DNA of 46,490 nt, taken from Laspinema olomoucense D3b (GTDB lineage: Bacteria; Cyanobacteriota; Cyanobacteriia; Cyanobacteriales; Laspinemataceae). A model generated the notes under the pieces. The model was not told the origin of the DNA. It searched no databases and was given only the letters and a program-made list of their open reading frames with translations. Below, piece after piece: positions 14,275 through 23,096 of this stretch. The translations under genes and the position numbers were made by a program. Every line of letters starts with the position of its first letter. The first letter of the stretch is position 1. The DNA lies in the NCBI RefSeq assembly GCF_025370785.1, contig NZ_JAMXFA010000049.1, positions 1 through 46,490 of the forward strand, given 5' to 3'.

Positions 14275-15135
14275 TTAACCTTTGACTCCGGTCCCGGCAT
14301 CTGTGGGGACAATGTATTGCTGCAAGAGGAGAAATAAGAGTAAGACTGGGGCAATGGCGATCGTTGACCCCGCAGCAATCAACCGCCAATCTAAGGAAAA
14401 TGTCCCTTCTAATCGCGCCACTCCTAGGGGTAATGTATAAAATTCCGTGCGATCAATCACCAGTAACGGCCATAGAAAATCACTCCAAGACCCAATAAAG
14501 ACAAATAGCGCTAACGTCACTAGGGCGGGTCTCACCGCAGGAATCATCACGTTCCACCAAATCCCTAATTCTGAACAACCATCCATGCGTCCCGCTTCTT
14601 CTAATTCCTTCGGTACTCCTTGAAAGGCTTGGCGCAATAAAAAGATGCCAAAAGCCGAGGCAAGAGAGGGCAAAATAATTCCTAAATAAGTGTTTTTTAA
14701 CCCCAATTGTACGGTTAAGATATACAAGGGAATCATGACAATTTGAAAGGGAATCATAATCGTAGAGACTATCCCCGAAAAAATCAAATTCCTGCCGGGA
14801 AATTCTAAGCGGGCTAAGGGATAAGCCGCTAAGGCACAAAATATCACATTAAAGCTCACTGTTAGGAGCGCAATCAGGGTACTATTAAATAAATATTGTC
14901 CGAAGGGACTGGCTTGCCATACCCGGACAAAGTTCTCGAAGGTGGGTTCGGCGGGTAGGAATTGCGGAGGAACTTGAAAGATGTTTTCACTCGGGGATTT
15001 GAAGGCGGTACTCACCAGCCAAATTAAGGGAAGTAGGGTGAGGAAGGCGATCGCACTTAACAGGGCATAGAGGGCCAAGCGTTTCAATCGGGAGTGGGTT
15101 TGACGCGCAACGGTCAGCTTGAGGGAATCTTTCAT
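14275..15135 (-). CDS. Carbohydrate ABC transporter permease (MalG family)
   Basis: The 286-aa protein has six predicted TM helices and the inner-membrane permease EAA loop 'EEAGRMDGCSELGIWWNVMIP', which docks the ATPase. The N-terminus ('LKRLALYALLSAIAFLTLLP') and the segment 'PSENIFQVPPQFLP' are typical of the MalG/LacG branch of CUT1 sugar importers. It normally works with a MalF-type permease, a sugar-binding protein and a MsmX/UgpC-type ATPase. None of these is adjacent, so this is an orphan whose partners must be encoded elsewhere, which is frequent in cyanobacteria. The substrate cannot be told from sequence. Confidence 0.92.
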   Translation of the reverse strand: MKDSLKLTVARQTHSRLKRLALYALLSAIAFLTLLPLIWLVSTAFKSPSENIFQVPPQFLPAEPTFENFVRVWQASPFGQYLFNSTLIALLTVSFNVIFCALAAYPLARLEFPGRNLIFSGIVSTIMIPFQIVMIPLYILTVQLGLKNTYLGIILPSLASAFGIFLLRQAFQGVPKELEEAGRMDGCSELGIWWNVMIPAVRPALVTLALFVFIGSWSDFLWPLLVIDRTEFYTLPLGVARLEGTFSLDWRLIAAGSTIAIAPVLLLFLLLQQYIVPTDAGTGVKG

Positions 15136-15315
15136 AGAGGTTAGCCTTGAAAGTTGAAAATAAAGACAATCAAAGGGATTTAAACCGGAGCATTATAACA
15201 CAAAATTCCATATTTTTCTAAAAAAATTCGGTTTTACTCTTTCTAAATTTTGGCCCAACCCCCTGAATTAAATTCAATTTTAGTCTTATTTAAACTCTCC
15301 TTTTCTATAGAACCT

Positions 15316-17223
15316 TTAACACTTAAAAATTACCAAAGTAATATCATCATGTAAGGCATTTTCTCCAAGGAATTGATTAAAATCTACTAAAATTGCCTGC
15401 TTAATTTCTTCCGCAGGCTGAGACCAAAATTGCCTCACCACTTCACATAATCTCTCAATTCCATACATTTGTTTGGCCTTGTTCCGGGCTTCGGTAATGC
15501 CATCAGTATAAAGTACGACTCCATCCCCCGGTGCAAGGTCAAGGGTTAGATAATTTAAAAATGGGGTGATATCCTCTTCTAGTCCGATGGGTAAGCCTAA
15601 ATCCATCGTATCAATGCGCTCAAGCGTACCATTGGCCCGACCAATAATCACCTCTTCATGTTGACCGCTAATGATTAATTTGTAATTGGCATAATTAACC
15701 AGGGATAAAGTGATATTTTTATCACTCTCCATTCGTTGAATACTCTTATATAGAGTTTGATTTAAAGTATTTAATATCTCGATGAAATCATGGCTTTTTG
15801 ACTCAATTAAGGTTCGGACAGCGGCTTGAGTCATCACCATTAAAATTCCGCTCTCTAAGCCATGTCCAGTGACATCGCCAATGCAAAACGCAATCCCTCC
15901 TGGATGGGGTAGAATATCGTAATAATCTCCCCCCACTTCTGTGGCAGACTGCATATAAGTTGCGATATCCAGTTCTTCAATGCCTTGGAGTTCTTTTGGT
16001 TTAGGTAAAACCATGTTCTGCATTTCCGCGAGAATGAGTAGTTCGGCTCCCATTCGGCCATTTTCAAGAGTGAGTTTGTGATTTAAAGCGGTGATGAGTT
16101 GATTGGCTTTGGCTAATTCCCCCGTGCGTTCTTTGACCTTTTCTTCTAACTGGTCAAACAAATCTTTGAGTTGATGAGCCATTGCATTAAAAGACTGGGC
16201 CAGTAGGCCAATTTCATCGGGCTTTTTAGCAATAACAGATTGGCTTAAATCCCCTTGGGCTGTTAATTGAACTGCCCGGTTTAATTGGCGCAGGGGTTGG
16301 ATGGTTTGGGTAGAGATGACCCAGGTGATTCCCCCAACAGCGATTAAAACACCAACAGCAAGGACGGTGGAAAATTGCCAAAATTGGTAAACTTGATTTA
16401 AAATTTCTGACTTTTGTTGTTGAACGATCGCCCCCCATCCGTTTGCTAAAACGATGCTGTAAGAAACCCATTTATTCTGGTCACTATCCTCAAAAATTAA
16501 TAAACCAGAACGCCCGTTAATCAGAGATTTGACCGGGGGATATTCATGAAAGTCTTGTAAGGCTTTGAATTGAGGAGAGTGAGGATGAGCGAGGATTTTA
16601 CCCTGGGAATCTACAACAAAAGCATACCCGGTTTTACCCACCTTAATGGCTTGGACTTGTTCCGTGACTTCCGTGAGGGTAATTGCTAAGGCGAGAACCC
16701 CCACGATTTCCGGGTCCTCGGCATAAAGTGTCTGGTTAATGGGAGTGGAAAAAACAATAGCGGGTTTGTCTAAGGTTCGTCCTAAAAGAATTTCTCGGGA
16801 TACTTCTTGTCCGGCGATCGCTTGTTTAAAATAGTTGCGATCGCCATAGTATTTGAGGGGGTTGCGATCGCTGCGGGCCACATTGAATCCATCGGTATCC
16901 AGGGTATTAATCAGATAAATATCTGGATACACGGCAATCCCTGCTTTTAAAACGGGTTCTTGTTCCTCCCCATCCATATCCCTAATAGCCGGTTGCAAAC
17001 TCAAATTTTGAATAATTTGAACGACTTTCTGATCCCATTGGGTAACTTTATGGGCGAGAGACTCAGCTTGCAATATCAGTTTGTCTTCTGCCTCCTTCCG
17101 GAGAATTTGACTCCCTTGATAGCTGGCAATCAGCAAGGTTCCAAACATGGGAAGAACAACAGATCCAGAAATTAACAGGGTCAACCGCCAACGCAGACTG
17201 GTTTTGCATAATAACGCGACCAT
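15316..17223 (-). CDS. Cache-HAMP-PP2C (SpoIIE/RsbU-type) serine phosphatase
   Basis: The 635-aa protein has TM1 (about 13-34), an extracytoplasmic dCache sensor (about 40-275), TM2 (about 284-305), HAMP (about 306-360), a coiled-coil linker and a C-terminal PP2C domain of the SpoIIE/RsbU class. Evidence in the catalytic part: 'EMQNMVLPKP' (400-409), 'GGDYYDI' (D433) and 'GDVTGHG' (D450), then 'LYTDGITEA' and 'HDDITLVIFK' near the end, all metal-binding Asp motifs. Such enzymes dephosphorylate STAS anti-anti-sigma proteins in response to an external ligand. A STAS protein (29446) and SigF (31987) lie in the window, but a functional link is inference. Confidence 0.92.
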   Translation of the reverse strand: MVALLCKTSLRWRLTLLISGSVVLPMFGTLLIASYQGSQILRKEAEDKLILQAESLAHKVTQWDQKVVQIIQNLSLQPAIRDMDGEEQEPVLKAGIAVYPDIYLINTLDTDGFNVARSDRNPLKYYGDRNYFKQAIAGQEVSREILLGRTLDKPAIVFSTPINQTLYAEDPEIVGVLALAITLTEVTEQVQAIKVGKTGYAFVVDSQGKILAHPHSPQFKALQDFHEYPPVKSLINGRSGLLIFEDSDQNKWVSYSIVLANGWGAIVQQQKSEILNQVYQFWQFSTVLAVGVLIAVGGITWVISTQTIQPLRQLNRAVQLTAQGDLSQSVIAKKPDEIGLLAQSFNAMAHQLKDLFDQLEEKVKERTGELAKANQLITALNHKLTLENGRMGAELLILAEMQNMVLPKPKELQGIEELDIATYMQSATEVGGDYYDILPHPGGIAFCIGDVTGHGLESGILMVMTQAAVRTLIESKSHDFIEILNTLNQTLYKSIQRMESDKNITLSLVNYANYKLIISGQHEEVIIGRANGTLERIDTMDLGLPIGLEEDITPFLNYLTLDLAPGDGVVLYTDGITEARNKAKQMYGIERLCEVVRQFWSQPAEEIKQAILVDFNQFLGENALHDDITLVIFKC

Positions 17224-17752
17224 GTTTTATACTTTCGAGGGGTAGAGGAGATTAGAAGTTAAAGGGGAGAGGGTTTAATCCCCCTGTTGATCGGGATGAA
17301 GCATTCCATCCGATTTTCCCTTCAAATTCTCGGGAATGAAATTCTGCACCTGCTGCAGAAATGGGCCAAACTGTGGGGGGATATCTCTCCTTTGCCGCTG
17401 CGATCGCTTATCCCTTAATTTGGCAGTTTCATCAGGTTTGCACCCTGCTTGAGAACCGTTTAGCTTGCTCGTTCTCCGATTTGTAGAGTAATTTACACCT
17501 AATTATTTATTTTATCCTCCTCCCTCCCACCGGGTCAAGAGTTTTGACCCATGCTGTAGGGGGTCCGGGAAAATAGGAGAAGGTTTTACAGATCCACCCA
17601 GGACTAACGAGTGCGATCGCCAAGGGTTTTTGAACTAGAAAAAGGGGTTGCGGTTCACCCAGGGCATTGTGCCATTTCCCGGGACAAATTGTCATAAAAC
17701 CTTAAATTTTCTACAAAAAAAACCTGGGGTTTTCTCTCTCGTCCCCTCCAAC
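17224..17752. other. Intergenic region between cyclo-ligase and phosphatase genes
   Basis: No convincing gene is present in these 529 bp. Visible structure is limited to a small palindrome (TTCTGCA and TGCAGAA around 17342-17360) and GC-rich stretches. It must hold the promoter of the phosphatase gene, since the upstream gene on that strand ends far away, but no consensus -10/-35 pair stands out. Possible minus-strand ORFs here lack family features. Confidence 0.5.
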
Positions 17753-18349
17753 TCATTCCGATGGGATTTGTCGCCACCCAACTTCGGTACAAACTGCCTG
17801 CAAGGGTTTATCCCACAACGCGATGGGTAACTGAAGTAAATCGCCAAAACCGAATAGAATACCCACCGTGGGTTTAGACTGCCATTGCGGAAGAGACAGC
17901 AGGCGATCGTAAAATCCACCGCCATATCCCAGACGATATCCCTGGCGATCGCATCCCACCGATGGGACTAAAATTAAATCCACTTCATCCGCTTGCAACA
18001 AGGGTGCATCAGACATGGGTTCTAAAATTCCATACTTCCCTGATTTTAAAGTATCCCCGCTACTGTAGCGATGCCAAACTAACTGTTTATTCACGCAACG
18101 GGGAAGTCCCCACTGATGAGTTTTATCACTAAATAAAGGACTTAAATCCGGTTCTTGGCGAAAACTAATATAAGCTAAAATAGTTAGGGAGTTTTGATAT
18201 AAATCCGTACATTGTAAATTGCCACAAATGCGATGACTTTTCTCCTGCCATTCTGCTGGAGAAAGAGCCTTACGCTTTTGGAGTAACTTGAGTCTGAGTT
18301 CCGCTTTCTCCAGTTGAGGGTCGAGAAACATTCGGGAATTGTCAACCAT
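17753..18349 (-). CDS. 5-formyltetrahydrofolate cyclo-ligase
   Basis: The 198-aa protein shows the full pattern of this family: N-terminal 'AELRLKLLQKRKALSPAEW', ATP-binding 'LVPSVGCDRQGYRLGYGGG' and 'FYDRLL'. It converts 5-formyl-THF to 5,10-methenyl-THF using ATP in the cytoplasm, returning a storage/inhibitory folate to the one-carbon pool. Length is normal. The start ATG at 18349 is followed by 'VDNSRMFLDPQLEKAELR'; a shorter start at M7 is possible. It follows fcl on the same strand with a 77-bp gap. Confidence 0.93.
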   Translation of the reverse strand: MVDNSRMFLDPQLEKAELRLKLLQKRKALSPAEWQEKSHRICGNLQCTDLYQNSLTILAYISFRQEPDLSPLFSDKTHQWGLPRCVNKQLVWHRYSSGDTLKSGKYGILEPMSDAPLLQADEVDLILVPSVGCDRQGYRLGYGGGFYDRLLSLPQWQSKPTVGILFGFGDLLQLPIALWDKPLQAVCTEVGWRQIPSE

Positions 18350-18426
18350 AAAATTGTGTTATAAACTTGGAGTAAGGACAAGGAATTCCCCGGTCCTTAC
18401 CCGGTTCTTGCCACTTCACTTGCCGC

Positions 18427-19371
18427 CTAAGCTGCGTTTTCCCGATACCAAGCAATCGTTTTTTGCAATCCTTCTTTAAACCCAACCTCTGCCGTAAATC
18501 CAAACTCTTTTTTAGCCAGTTCCGTATCTAAACAACGGCGAGGTTGACCATTTGGCTTGTCTGTATCCCAGACCAGTTTGCCCTCAAATCCCATCAATTC
18601 GCAAATCAGTTCAATTAAATTGCGAATGGTGATTTCATAGCCCGTTCCCAGATTAACCGGGTCAGATTTATGATAGGATTGGGTAGCCATCACAATCCCT
18701 CGGGCAGCATCAGTGGAGTATAGAAATTCCCGAGAAGGAGTACCATCGCCCCAGACTACTAATTCTTGATCGGCCCGTTTTTGGGCTTCATGAACTTTAC
18801 GAATTAAGGCCGGAATGACATGAGAACTGCTGGGGTCAAAGTTATCTTCCGGTCCATATAAGTTAACCGGAAGTAAATAAATGCCGTTAAAATTATATTG
18901 TTGCCGATAAGATTGCAGTTGGACTAATAAGGCTTTTTTTGCAACCCCATAAGGCGCATTTGTTTCTTCCGGATATCCGTTCCAAAGGTCATCTTCTTTG
19001 AAAGGGACGGGGGTGAATTTGGGATAGGCGCAGATTGTGCCAACACAGACAAATTTTTGCACGCCTGCTTGATAGGCGGCGTGAATTAGTTGTGTCCCCA
19101 TCATTAAGTTGTCATAAAATAGTTCGGCTGGTTTTTCTTGATTCAAGCCGATTCCCCCGACATGGGCGGCGAGGTGAATGATAATATCTTGTTGTTGAAC
19201 AACCTGCTGACAAACTTCCATGATTCGTAGGTCAGAATCACGCGATCGCGGGACGGTAATTTTAGCGGGATCTGCCCCATTATGGGTTAATTGGTCGATG
19301 ACTTGCCGACCTAAAAATCCGGCCCCTCCGGTGACGAGAATACGTTTGTCTTTTAAGTCTAATGATTCCAT
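18427..19371 (-). CDS. fcl: GDP-L-fucose synthase
   Basis: The 314-aa SDR-type epimerase/reductase has the NADP-binding '[10 protein letters not shown]' near the N-terminus and the catalytic Tyr-x-x-x-Lys in 'YGVAKKALL'. It also has '[33 protein letters not shown]', split here as family motifs 'TICAYPK' and 'NAPYG', diagnostic of Fcl/WcaG. It turns GDP-4-keto-6-deoxy-mannose, the Gmd product, into GDP-L-fucose for polysaccharide or glycan synthesis. It lies downstream of gmd on the same strand; the 171-bp gap holds two strong stem-loops. Length is normal and the end is intact. Confidence 0.95.
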   Translation of the reverse strand: MESLDLKDKRILVTGGAGFLGRQVIDQLTHNGADPAKITVPRSRDSDLRIMEVCQQVVQQQDIIIHLAAHVGGIGLNQEKPAELFYDNLMMGTQLIHAAYQAGVQKFVCVGTICAYPKFTPVPFKEDDLWNGYPEETNAPYGVAKKALLVQLQSYRQQYNFNGIYLLPVNLYGPEDNFDPSSSHVIPALIRKVHEAQKRADQELVVWGDGTPSREFLYSTDAARGIVMATQSYHKSDPVNLGTGYEITIRNLIELICELMGFEGKLVWDTDKPNGQPRRCLDTELAKKEFGFTAEVGFKEGLQKTIAWYRENAA

Positions 19372-19415
19372 TTAGCTTAACCTCTGATACTTAATACTTG
19401 AACGAGGCGGCGATC

Positions 19416-19522
19416 GCACCTGATGGTCCCCTCCCCAAGACACCGGGAAGGGGACCATCAGGTGCAGTTAAAGCGTAAAAAACCTACCCTTGTAAGTACC
19501 CCTCCCCAGTGTCTTGGGGAGG
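19416..19522 (-). promoter_or_regulatory. Two stem-loops with a mutually exclusive alternative pairing, between gmd and fcl
   Basis: Hairpin 1: perfect 17-bp arms GCACCTGATGGTCCCCT (19416-19432) and AGGGGACCATCAGGTGC (19449-19465), extended by three pairs after one mismatch. Hairpin 2: CCTCCCCA (19501-19508) with TGGGGAGG (19515-19522). In addition CTCCCCAAGACAC (19431-19443) is the exact reverse complement of GTGTCTTGGGGAG (19509-19521), so a 13-bp alternative helix would break both. This resembles attenuator architecture, but no terminator U-run is seen, and two related repeat copies could give the same picture. Confidence 0.5.
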
Positions 19523-19542
19523 AAACGGGATTGGGTTGTGAA

Positions 19543-21603
19543 TTAGTCCACCATGTGACCACTGTCTTGGCGGATAAAGGCGCGATCGATAATCGATTGT
19601 CCCGTGGGAGATTCTACCCCGATCGCCTTGAGGTCGGAATCCACCATTAAGGCCACCAATTGTTCAAAGGTAATCGACGGTTCCCATCCTAATTTTTCCT
19701 TCGCTTTACTAGGGTCACCAATTAATAAATCAACTTCGGCAGGACGTAGATAGCGGGGGTCGAATTCCACATAATCCTCCCAATTCAGGTTAACAAAATT
19801 AAAGGCTAAATCCAAAAATTTCCGAATCGAGTGGGTTTCATTAGTGGCAATGACATAATCATCCGGTTCGTCTTGTTGCAGCATCAACCACATGGCGCGA
19901 ACGTAGTCTTTGGCATAGCCCCAGTCCCGTTGGGAATCCAGGTTACCGAGAAAGAGTTTTTTCTGCTTTCCGGCGACGATCCGGGCGATCGCCCGAGTAA
20001 TTTTGCGGGTGACAAAGGTTTCGCCTCGTCGGGGAGAGTTATGGATCCAACCTTGGCCGACTCCAGCATGGAAGGTCCCGCTAGTGGTTGCTAAATCAAA
20101 CAACCATCCTTGATAGTTAATCGCTTCAGCGGTGATCACTTCTGCGCGGGAGGTGCCTTGGGGTGGGGTGGCGTTGACGTGAATTTGATACTGTAGGCAG
20201 TCGCCTTGGGGTTCGGTGGCAATCCAGGCGGGTTGTTGCAGGGTGGTGATGGACATCCAATAGAGTCCAGCAGCAAGGAGGGCGGAGGGAGTTTGGACGG
20301 TGAAAGAGTCCCCAGCAAGGGGAGAAACCGCTTTAAATCCGTCTAAAAAGGCTAACCGTTCGCGATCGCCTGCATTGAGAATCCGCTTGGGAATGCGTTT
20401 GTCTTGGGATTTGCTGTACAGTTCGGACTGCAAGTAGTCCCCGTAAGCGGAATTGCCAGATAACTGGAGACGGGATGCGCCCAGGCGATCGCAACTTCCA
20501 CCAGAGACTTTTCGCCAAGATGCAGCGAGGCGACTGGTTAAAGTTGGATCGGGAATTGTCAAGGTTACCTGACCTTTGCTGTCAATTTCTGCAGCAGCAA
20601 CGAACACTCCTAGCAACCATGCCTCAGTTTCGGTGAGGTCAATTTGTTCAGGCGATCGCGGCAAGTCAATCAATGCCAAGGAATCCCCAACTTTGACCTC
20701 ACCGGCAGGTTTTTCGACGGCCAATTCTCCTTGTTCCACAAACACAACGTGATCGCTTGTGGCATGGTAAACCGCACCCTCCGCAGCAATCCGATGTACA
20801 GTTTTGTTAGCTTGTTCTGGGTCACCATTCCAAGTTGCCGTCATGCAAGTCACTTGCGCCCACCCTTTGGCATCCCAGACTTCCAACCCGTTACCGTCCC
20901 TAATGTCCGTGGTATATCGAGTTTTATGGCCTGGATCCTGGTTATGGGGGACAATTTCCGCAATGGACACCAGGTCAATTAATCCATCCTGACGAATGAA
21001 CACCGGAGTATTGTCAATCACGCATTCATGGTTGAACAGAATGCCATTACAGGCAAATAAATCATAAGATTCCCGATAATTGACCGTTTGCCAGTGCGCG
21101 TAAACCTTGGCGCAGGAATAGGGACTCCGGGGATAAAAGGGGGTCGTTTCCTTCTGCGGGACTTCCACAACCTTACCAAACATTTCCGAGGAACCCGCTT
21201 GATAAAACCGGACTTGGATCCCGGTGCGATGTTGGTAGTCGCGGATTGCTTCTAACAGACGCAGGGTTCCCATTGCCACAGTATCCACGGTGTACTCTGG
21301 GGAGTCGAAGCTGACTCGGACATGGGATTGAGCGCCCAGGTTGTAAATTTCAACGGGTTTGACTTCTTCGAGAATGCGGCGGAGAGTGACCCCATCGGTC
21401 AAATCGCCGTAATGGAGAAATAATCGGGCGGCTTCACTATGGGGATCCACATAAAGATGGTCGATCCGGTCGGTATTAAAGGTGGAAGTCCGGCGAATAA
21501 TCCCGTGGACTTCATAGCCTTTTTCTAGTAATAATTCGCTTAAGTAAGAACCGTCTTGGCCGGTGATGCCGGTGATTAATGCCCGCTTACGTTGCTGCGT
21601 CAT
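19543..21603 (-). CDS. gmd: GDP-mannose 4,6-dehydratase precursor interrupted by an intein
   Basis: The 686-aa precursor joins two parts of a normal Gmd around an insertion. N-extein residues 1-193 have the NADP motif 'TGITGQDGSYL' and catalytic Y162/K166 in 'PYSCAKVYAHW'. C-extein residues 523-686 continue with 'SPRRGETFVTRKI'. Removing residues 194-522 restores 'NHE-SPRRGETF' and a 357-aa enzyme of usual length. Gmd converts GDP-mannose to GDP-4-keto-6-deoxy-mannose, feeding Fcl downstream. The insertion is in one of the most conserved stretches of the enzyme, so activity should need protein splicing. Confidence 0.95.
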   Translation of the reverse strand: MTQQRKRALITGITGQDGSYLSELLLEKGYEVHGIIRRTSTFNTDRIDHLYVDPHSEAARLFLHYGDLTDGVTLRRILEEVKPVEIYNLGAQSHVRVSFDSPEYTVDTVAMGTLRLLEAIRDYQHRTGIQVRFYQAGSSEMFGKVVEVPQKETTPFYPRSPYSCAKVYAHWQTVNYRESYDLFACNGILFNHECVIDNTPVFIRQDGLIDLVSIAEIVPHNQDPGHKTRYTTDIRDGNGLEVWDAKGWAQVTCMTATWNGDPEQANKTVHRIAAEGAVYHATSDHVVFVEQGELAVEKPAGEVKVGDSLALIDLPRSPEQIDLTETEAWLLGVFVAAAEIDSKGQVTLTIPDPTLTSRLAASWRKVSGGSCDRLGASRLQLSGNSAYGDYLQSELYSKSQDKRIPKRILNAGDRERLAFLDGFKAVSPLAGDSFTVQTPSALLAAGLYWMSITTLQQPAWIATEPQGDCLQYQIHVNATPPQGTSRAEVITAEAINYQGWLFDLATTSGTFHAGVGQGWIHNSPRRGETFVTRKITRAIARIVAGKQKKLFLGNLDSQRDWGYAKDYVRAMWLMLQQDEPDDYVIATNETHSIRKFLDLAFNFVNLNWEDYVEFDPRYLRPAEVDLLIGDPSKAKEKLGWEPSITFEQLVALMVDSDLKAIGVESPTGQSIIDRAFIRQDSGHMVD
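20038..21024 (-). other. Intein in Gmd with degenerate LAGLIDADG homing endonuclease
   Basis: The 329-aa insert (precursor residues 194-522) has all class 1 intein blocks. Block A starts with C194 ('CVIDNTPVFIR'). Block B has T282 and H285 in 'HATSDHVVFV'. Block F is 'WLFDLATTSGTFHAG', block G ends 'GWIHN' (H521, N522), and S523 is the +1 nucleophile. Between B and F lies a DOD-type endonuclease remnant: block C 'LLGVFVAAAEID' (from 330), block D 'KRIPKRIL', block E 'FLDGFKAVSPLAG' (419-431). By alignment with LAGLIDADG, the catalytic Asp positions read A337 and S427, so homing is probably lost while splicing residues are kept. Confidence 0.93.
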
Positions 21604-22056
21604 TTTTTATTTTTCCTCTCAATCTCTAGTTAAGTCTTTTGACTCAAAGTGGCGATCGCCTGAGTCTGTACTGAACCGCACCCTAATGATTATTTGCCGT
21701 GACCCCCATCCTGGGAATTTTTCCATCAGGGAGGGATTTATCAAATCAGTCTTTCACTTTATCGTGAATTTTGCCAGTTAATGTGAAAGAACCCTATAGT
21801 TTTGGCGTAGTTTTGGCGAACTTTTTGTAAATCGAGTCGTCCGGTTTCCGTTACGGGATGTTACAGGATTGTACTTCCTCCGGGTATCAACTGTCACCGT
21901 TTTCTTTAAATTTTCCCCGGGGTTTGGGGTGGGTAAGGCAAAAAAAATTTGCTGAAGCCTTGCGTCCTCAGCATAATTCCCGATCGCAGTCGGTGGGTTA
22001 AAGCGGGTGAACTGCACCAGCAAGAACACTGATGCAGTTCAGAGCAACAAGGCCCG
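21604..22056. other. Intergenic region between gmd and the sugar transferase gene
   Basis: These 453 bp lie between two minus-strand genes and contain no credible ORF or RNA gene. One HIP1-like core near 21652 and a short repeated GATGCAGTTC/GTGCAGTTC near 22012-22040 are all I see. It presumably carries the gmd promoter. Confidence 0.5.
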
Positions 22057-22761
22057 TTAATAAGCCCCATTATTTTTAGGGAACAGCACCACTTTAAGGG
22101 TTTTTAAGACAATCCACAGGTCCATCCACAAGTTTTTAAAATTGACATAATAAACGTCAATTTGGATGCGCTTGGGATAGGGAATGTCATTTCGACCGGA
22201 GACCTGCCATAATCCGGTAATTCCGGGTTTAATGGTAAGGACTTTATCGATATATCGGCCATATTTGGGCAATTCTTCAACCACTAAGGGTCGAGGGCCG
22301 ACAACGCTCATTTCACCTTTCAAAACATTCCAAAATTGGGGGAATTCATCCAGGCTTGTGATTCTTAGAAAATGGCCGATCCAAGTAATTCTTGGGTCTT
22401 GCTTGAGTTTGAAATTATCCTCAAATTCTTGACGCAGATGAGGGGAAGTTTCCATGATATCCAGCAAAACTTCGTCGGCATTGAGCACCATTGTCCTGAA
22501 TTTAATGCATCCGAATTTTTTGCGGTTCTTGCCAACGCGCTCCTGCACATAAAAAATTGGGCCGGGGGAGCTAATGTAAATCAGCAGACCCAAAATCGCG
22601 TAAACCGGGGAAAACACGATTAGAACGCACAGGGAAAACACAACGTCGAACAGCCGCTTGGAAAATTCTCCGTTGATACCACTCAGGACGAAAGGCCAAA
22701 AAGTCCGTCTGGCAACCGCCCGAATCACTTTGCCGGAGATGAGTTGGCTATCGGCAGTCAT
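22057..22761 (-). CDS. Initiating sugar transferase (bacterial sugar transferase family, short form)
   Basis: The 234-aa protein has one N-terminal TM region (about 38-62, 'LFDVVFSLCVLIVFSPVYA'), then the catalytic domain with 'GPIFYVQERVGKN', 'KFRTM' (87-91), 'DEFPQFWNVLKGEMSVVGPRP' split as 'DEFPQFWNV' and 'SVVGPRP', and 'KPGITGLWQVSGR'. These are hallmarks of polyprenyl-phosphate hexose-1-phosphate transferases that start exopolysaccharide or O-antigen units at the membrane. It is the compact ExoY/RfbP-core type without the four-TM N-terminal region of WcaJ. It lies in the same direction as gmd, fcl and a GT4 gene, supporting a polysaccharide cluster. Confidence 0.93.
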   Translation of the reverse strand: MTADSQLISGKVIRAVARRTFWPFVLSGINGEFSKRLFDVVFSLCVLIVFSPVYAILGLLIYISSPGPIFYVQERVGKNRKKFGCIKFRTMVLNADEVLLDIMETSPHLRQEFEDNFKLKQDPRITWIGHFLRITSLDEFPQFWNVLKGEMSVVGPRPLVVEELPKYGRYIDKVLTIKPGITGLWQVSGRNDIPYPKRIQIDVYYVNFKNLWMDLWIVLKTLKVVLFPKNNGAY

Positions 22762-23096
22762 CTTACTCCTTTAATTCACACCACACACAGTCCTGATTGT
22801 AAAGCCTTCAGACGTTTTGCACCGCGTCTGGAGAGTTCAGGTCACAGACACCCAGACAAAACTGACTCTTTCAAAGTGCCTGTCTTTCTGAGTCTGAGCG
22901 ATTCATGCCGATTTACTTCCCGTCAGGAGGAGTTGATTACACCCTGCTCGCCTCAATCCTTTCAAATTGCAGATTATTTGTACAGGGGATGGAAAGAAAG
23001 CATTGCAGATTTTTTGGCTGATTTGGTGGTGCGATCGCTCAACTTAAGGGTCCCAGCAAGGTCTGTTTACCCATATACCATAAAACTAGCTTTTTA
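22762..23096. other. Intergenic region between GT4 and sugar transferase genes
   Basis: In these 335 bp I see no credible gene. A plus-strand open frame crosses the region but overlaps both flanking genes and lacks family features. There is no strong palindrome. Confidence 0.5.
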
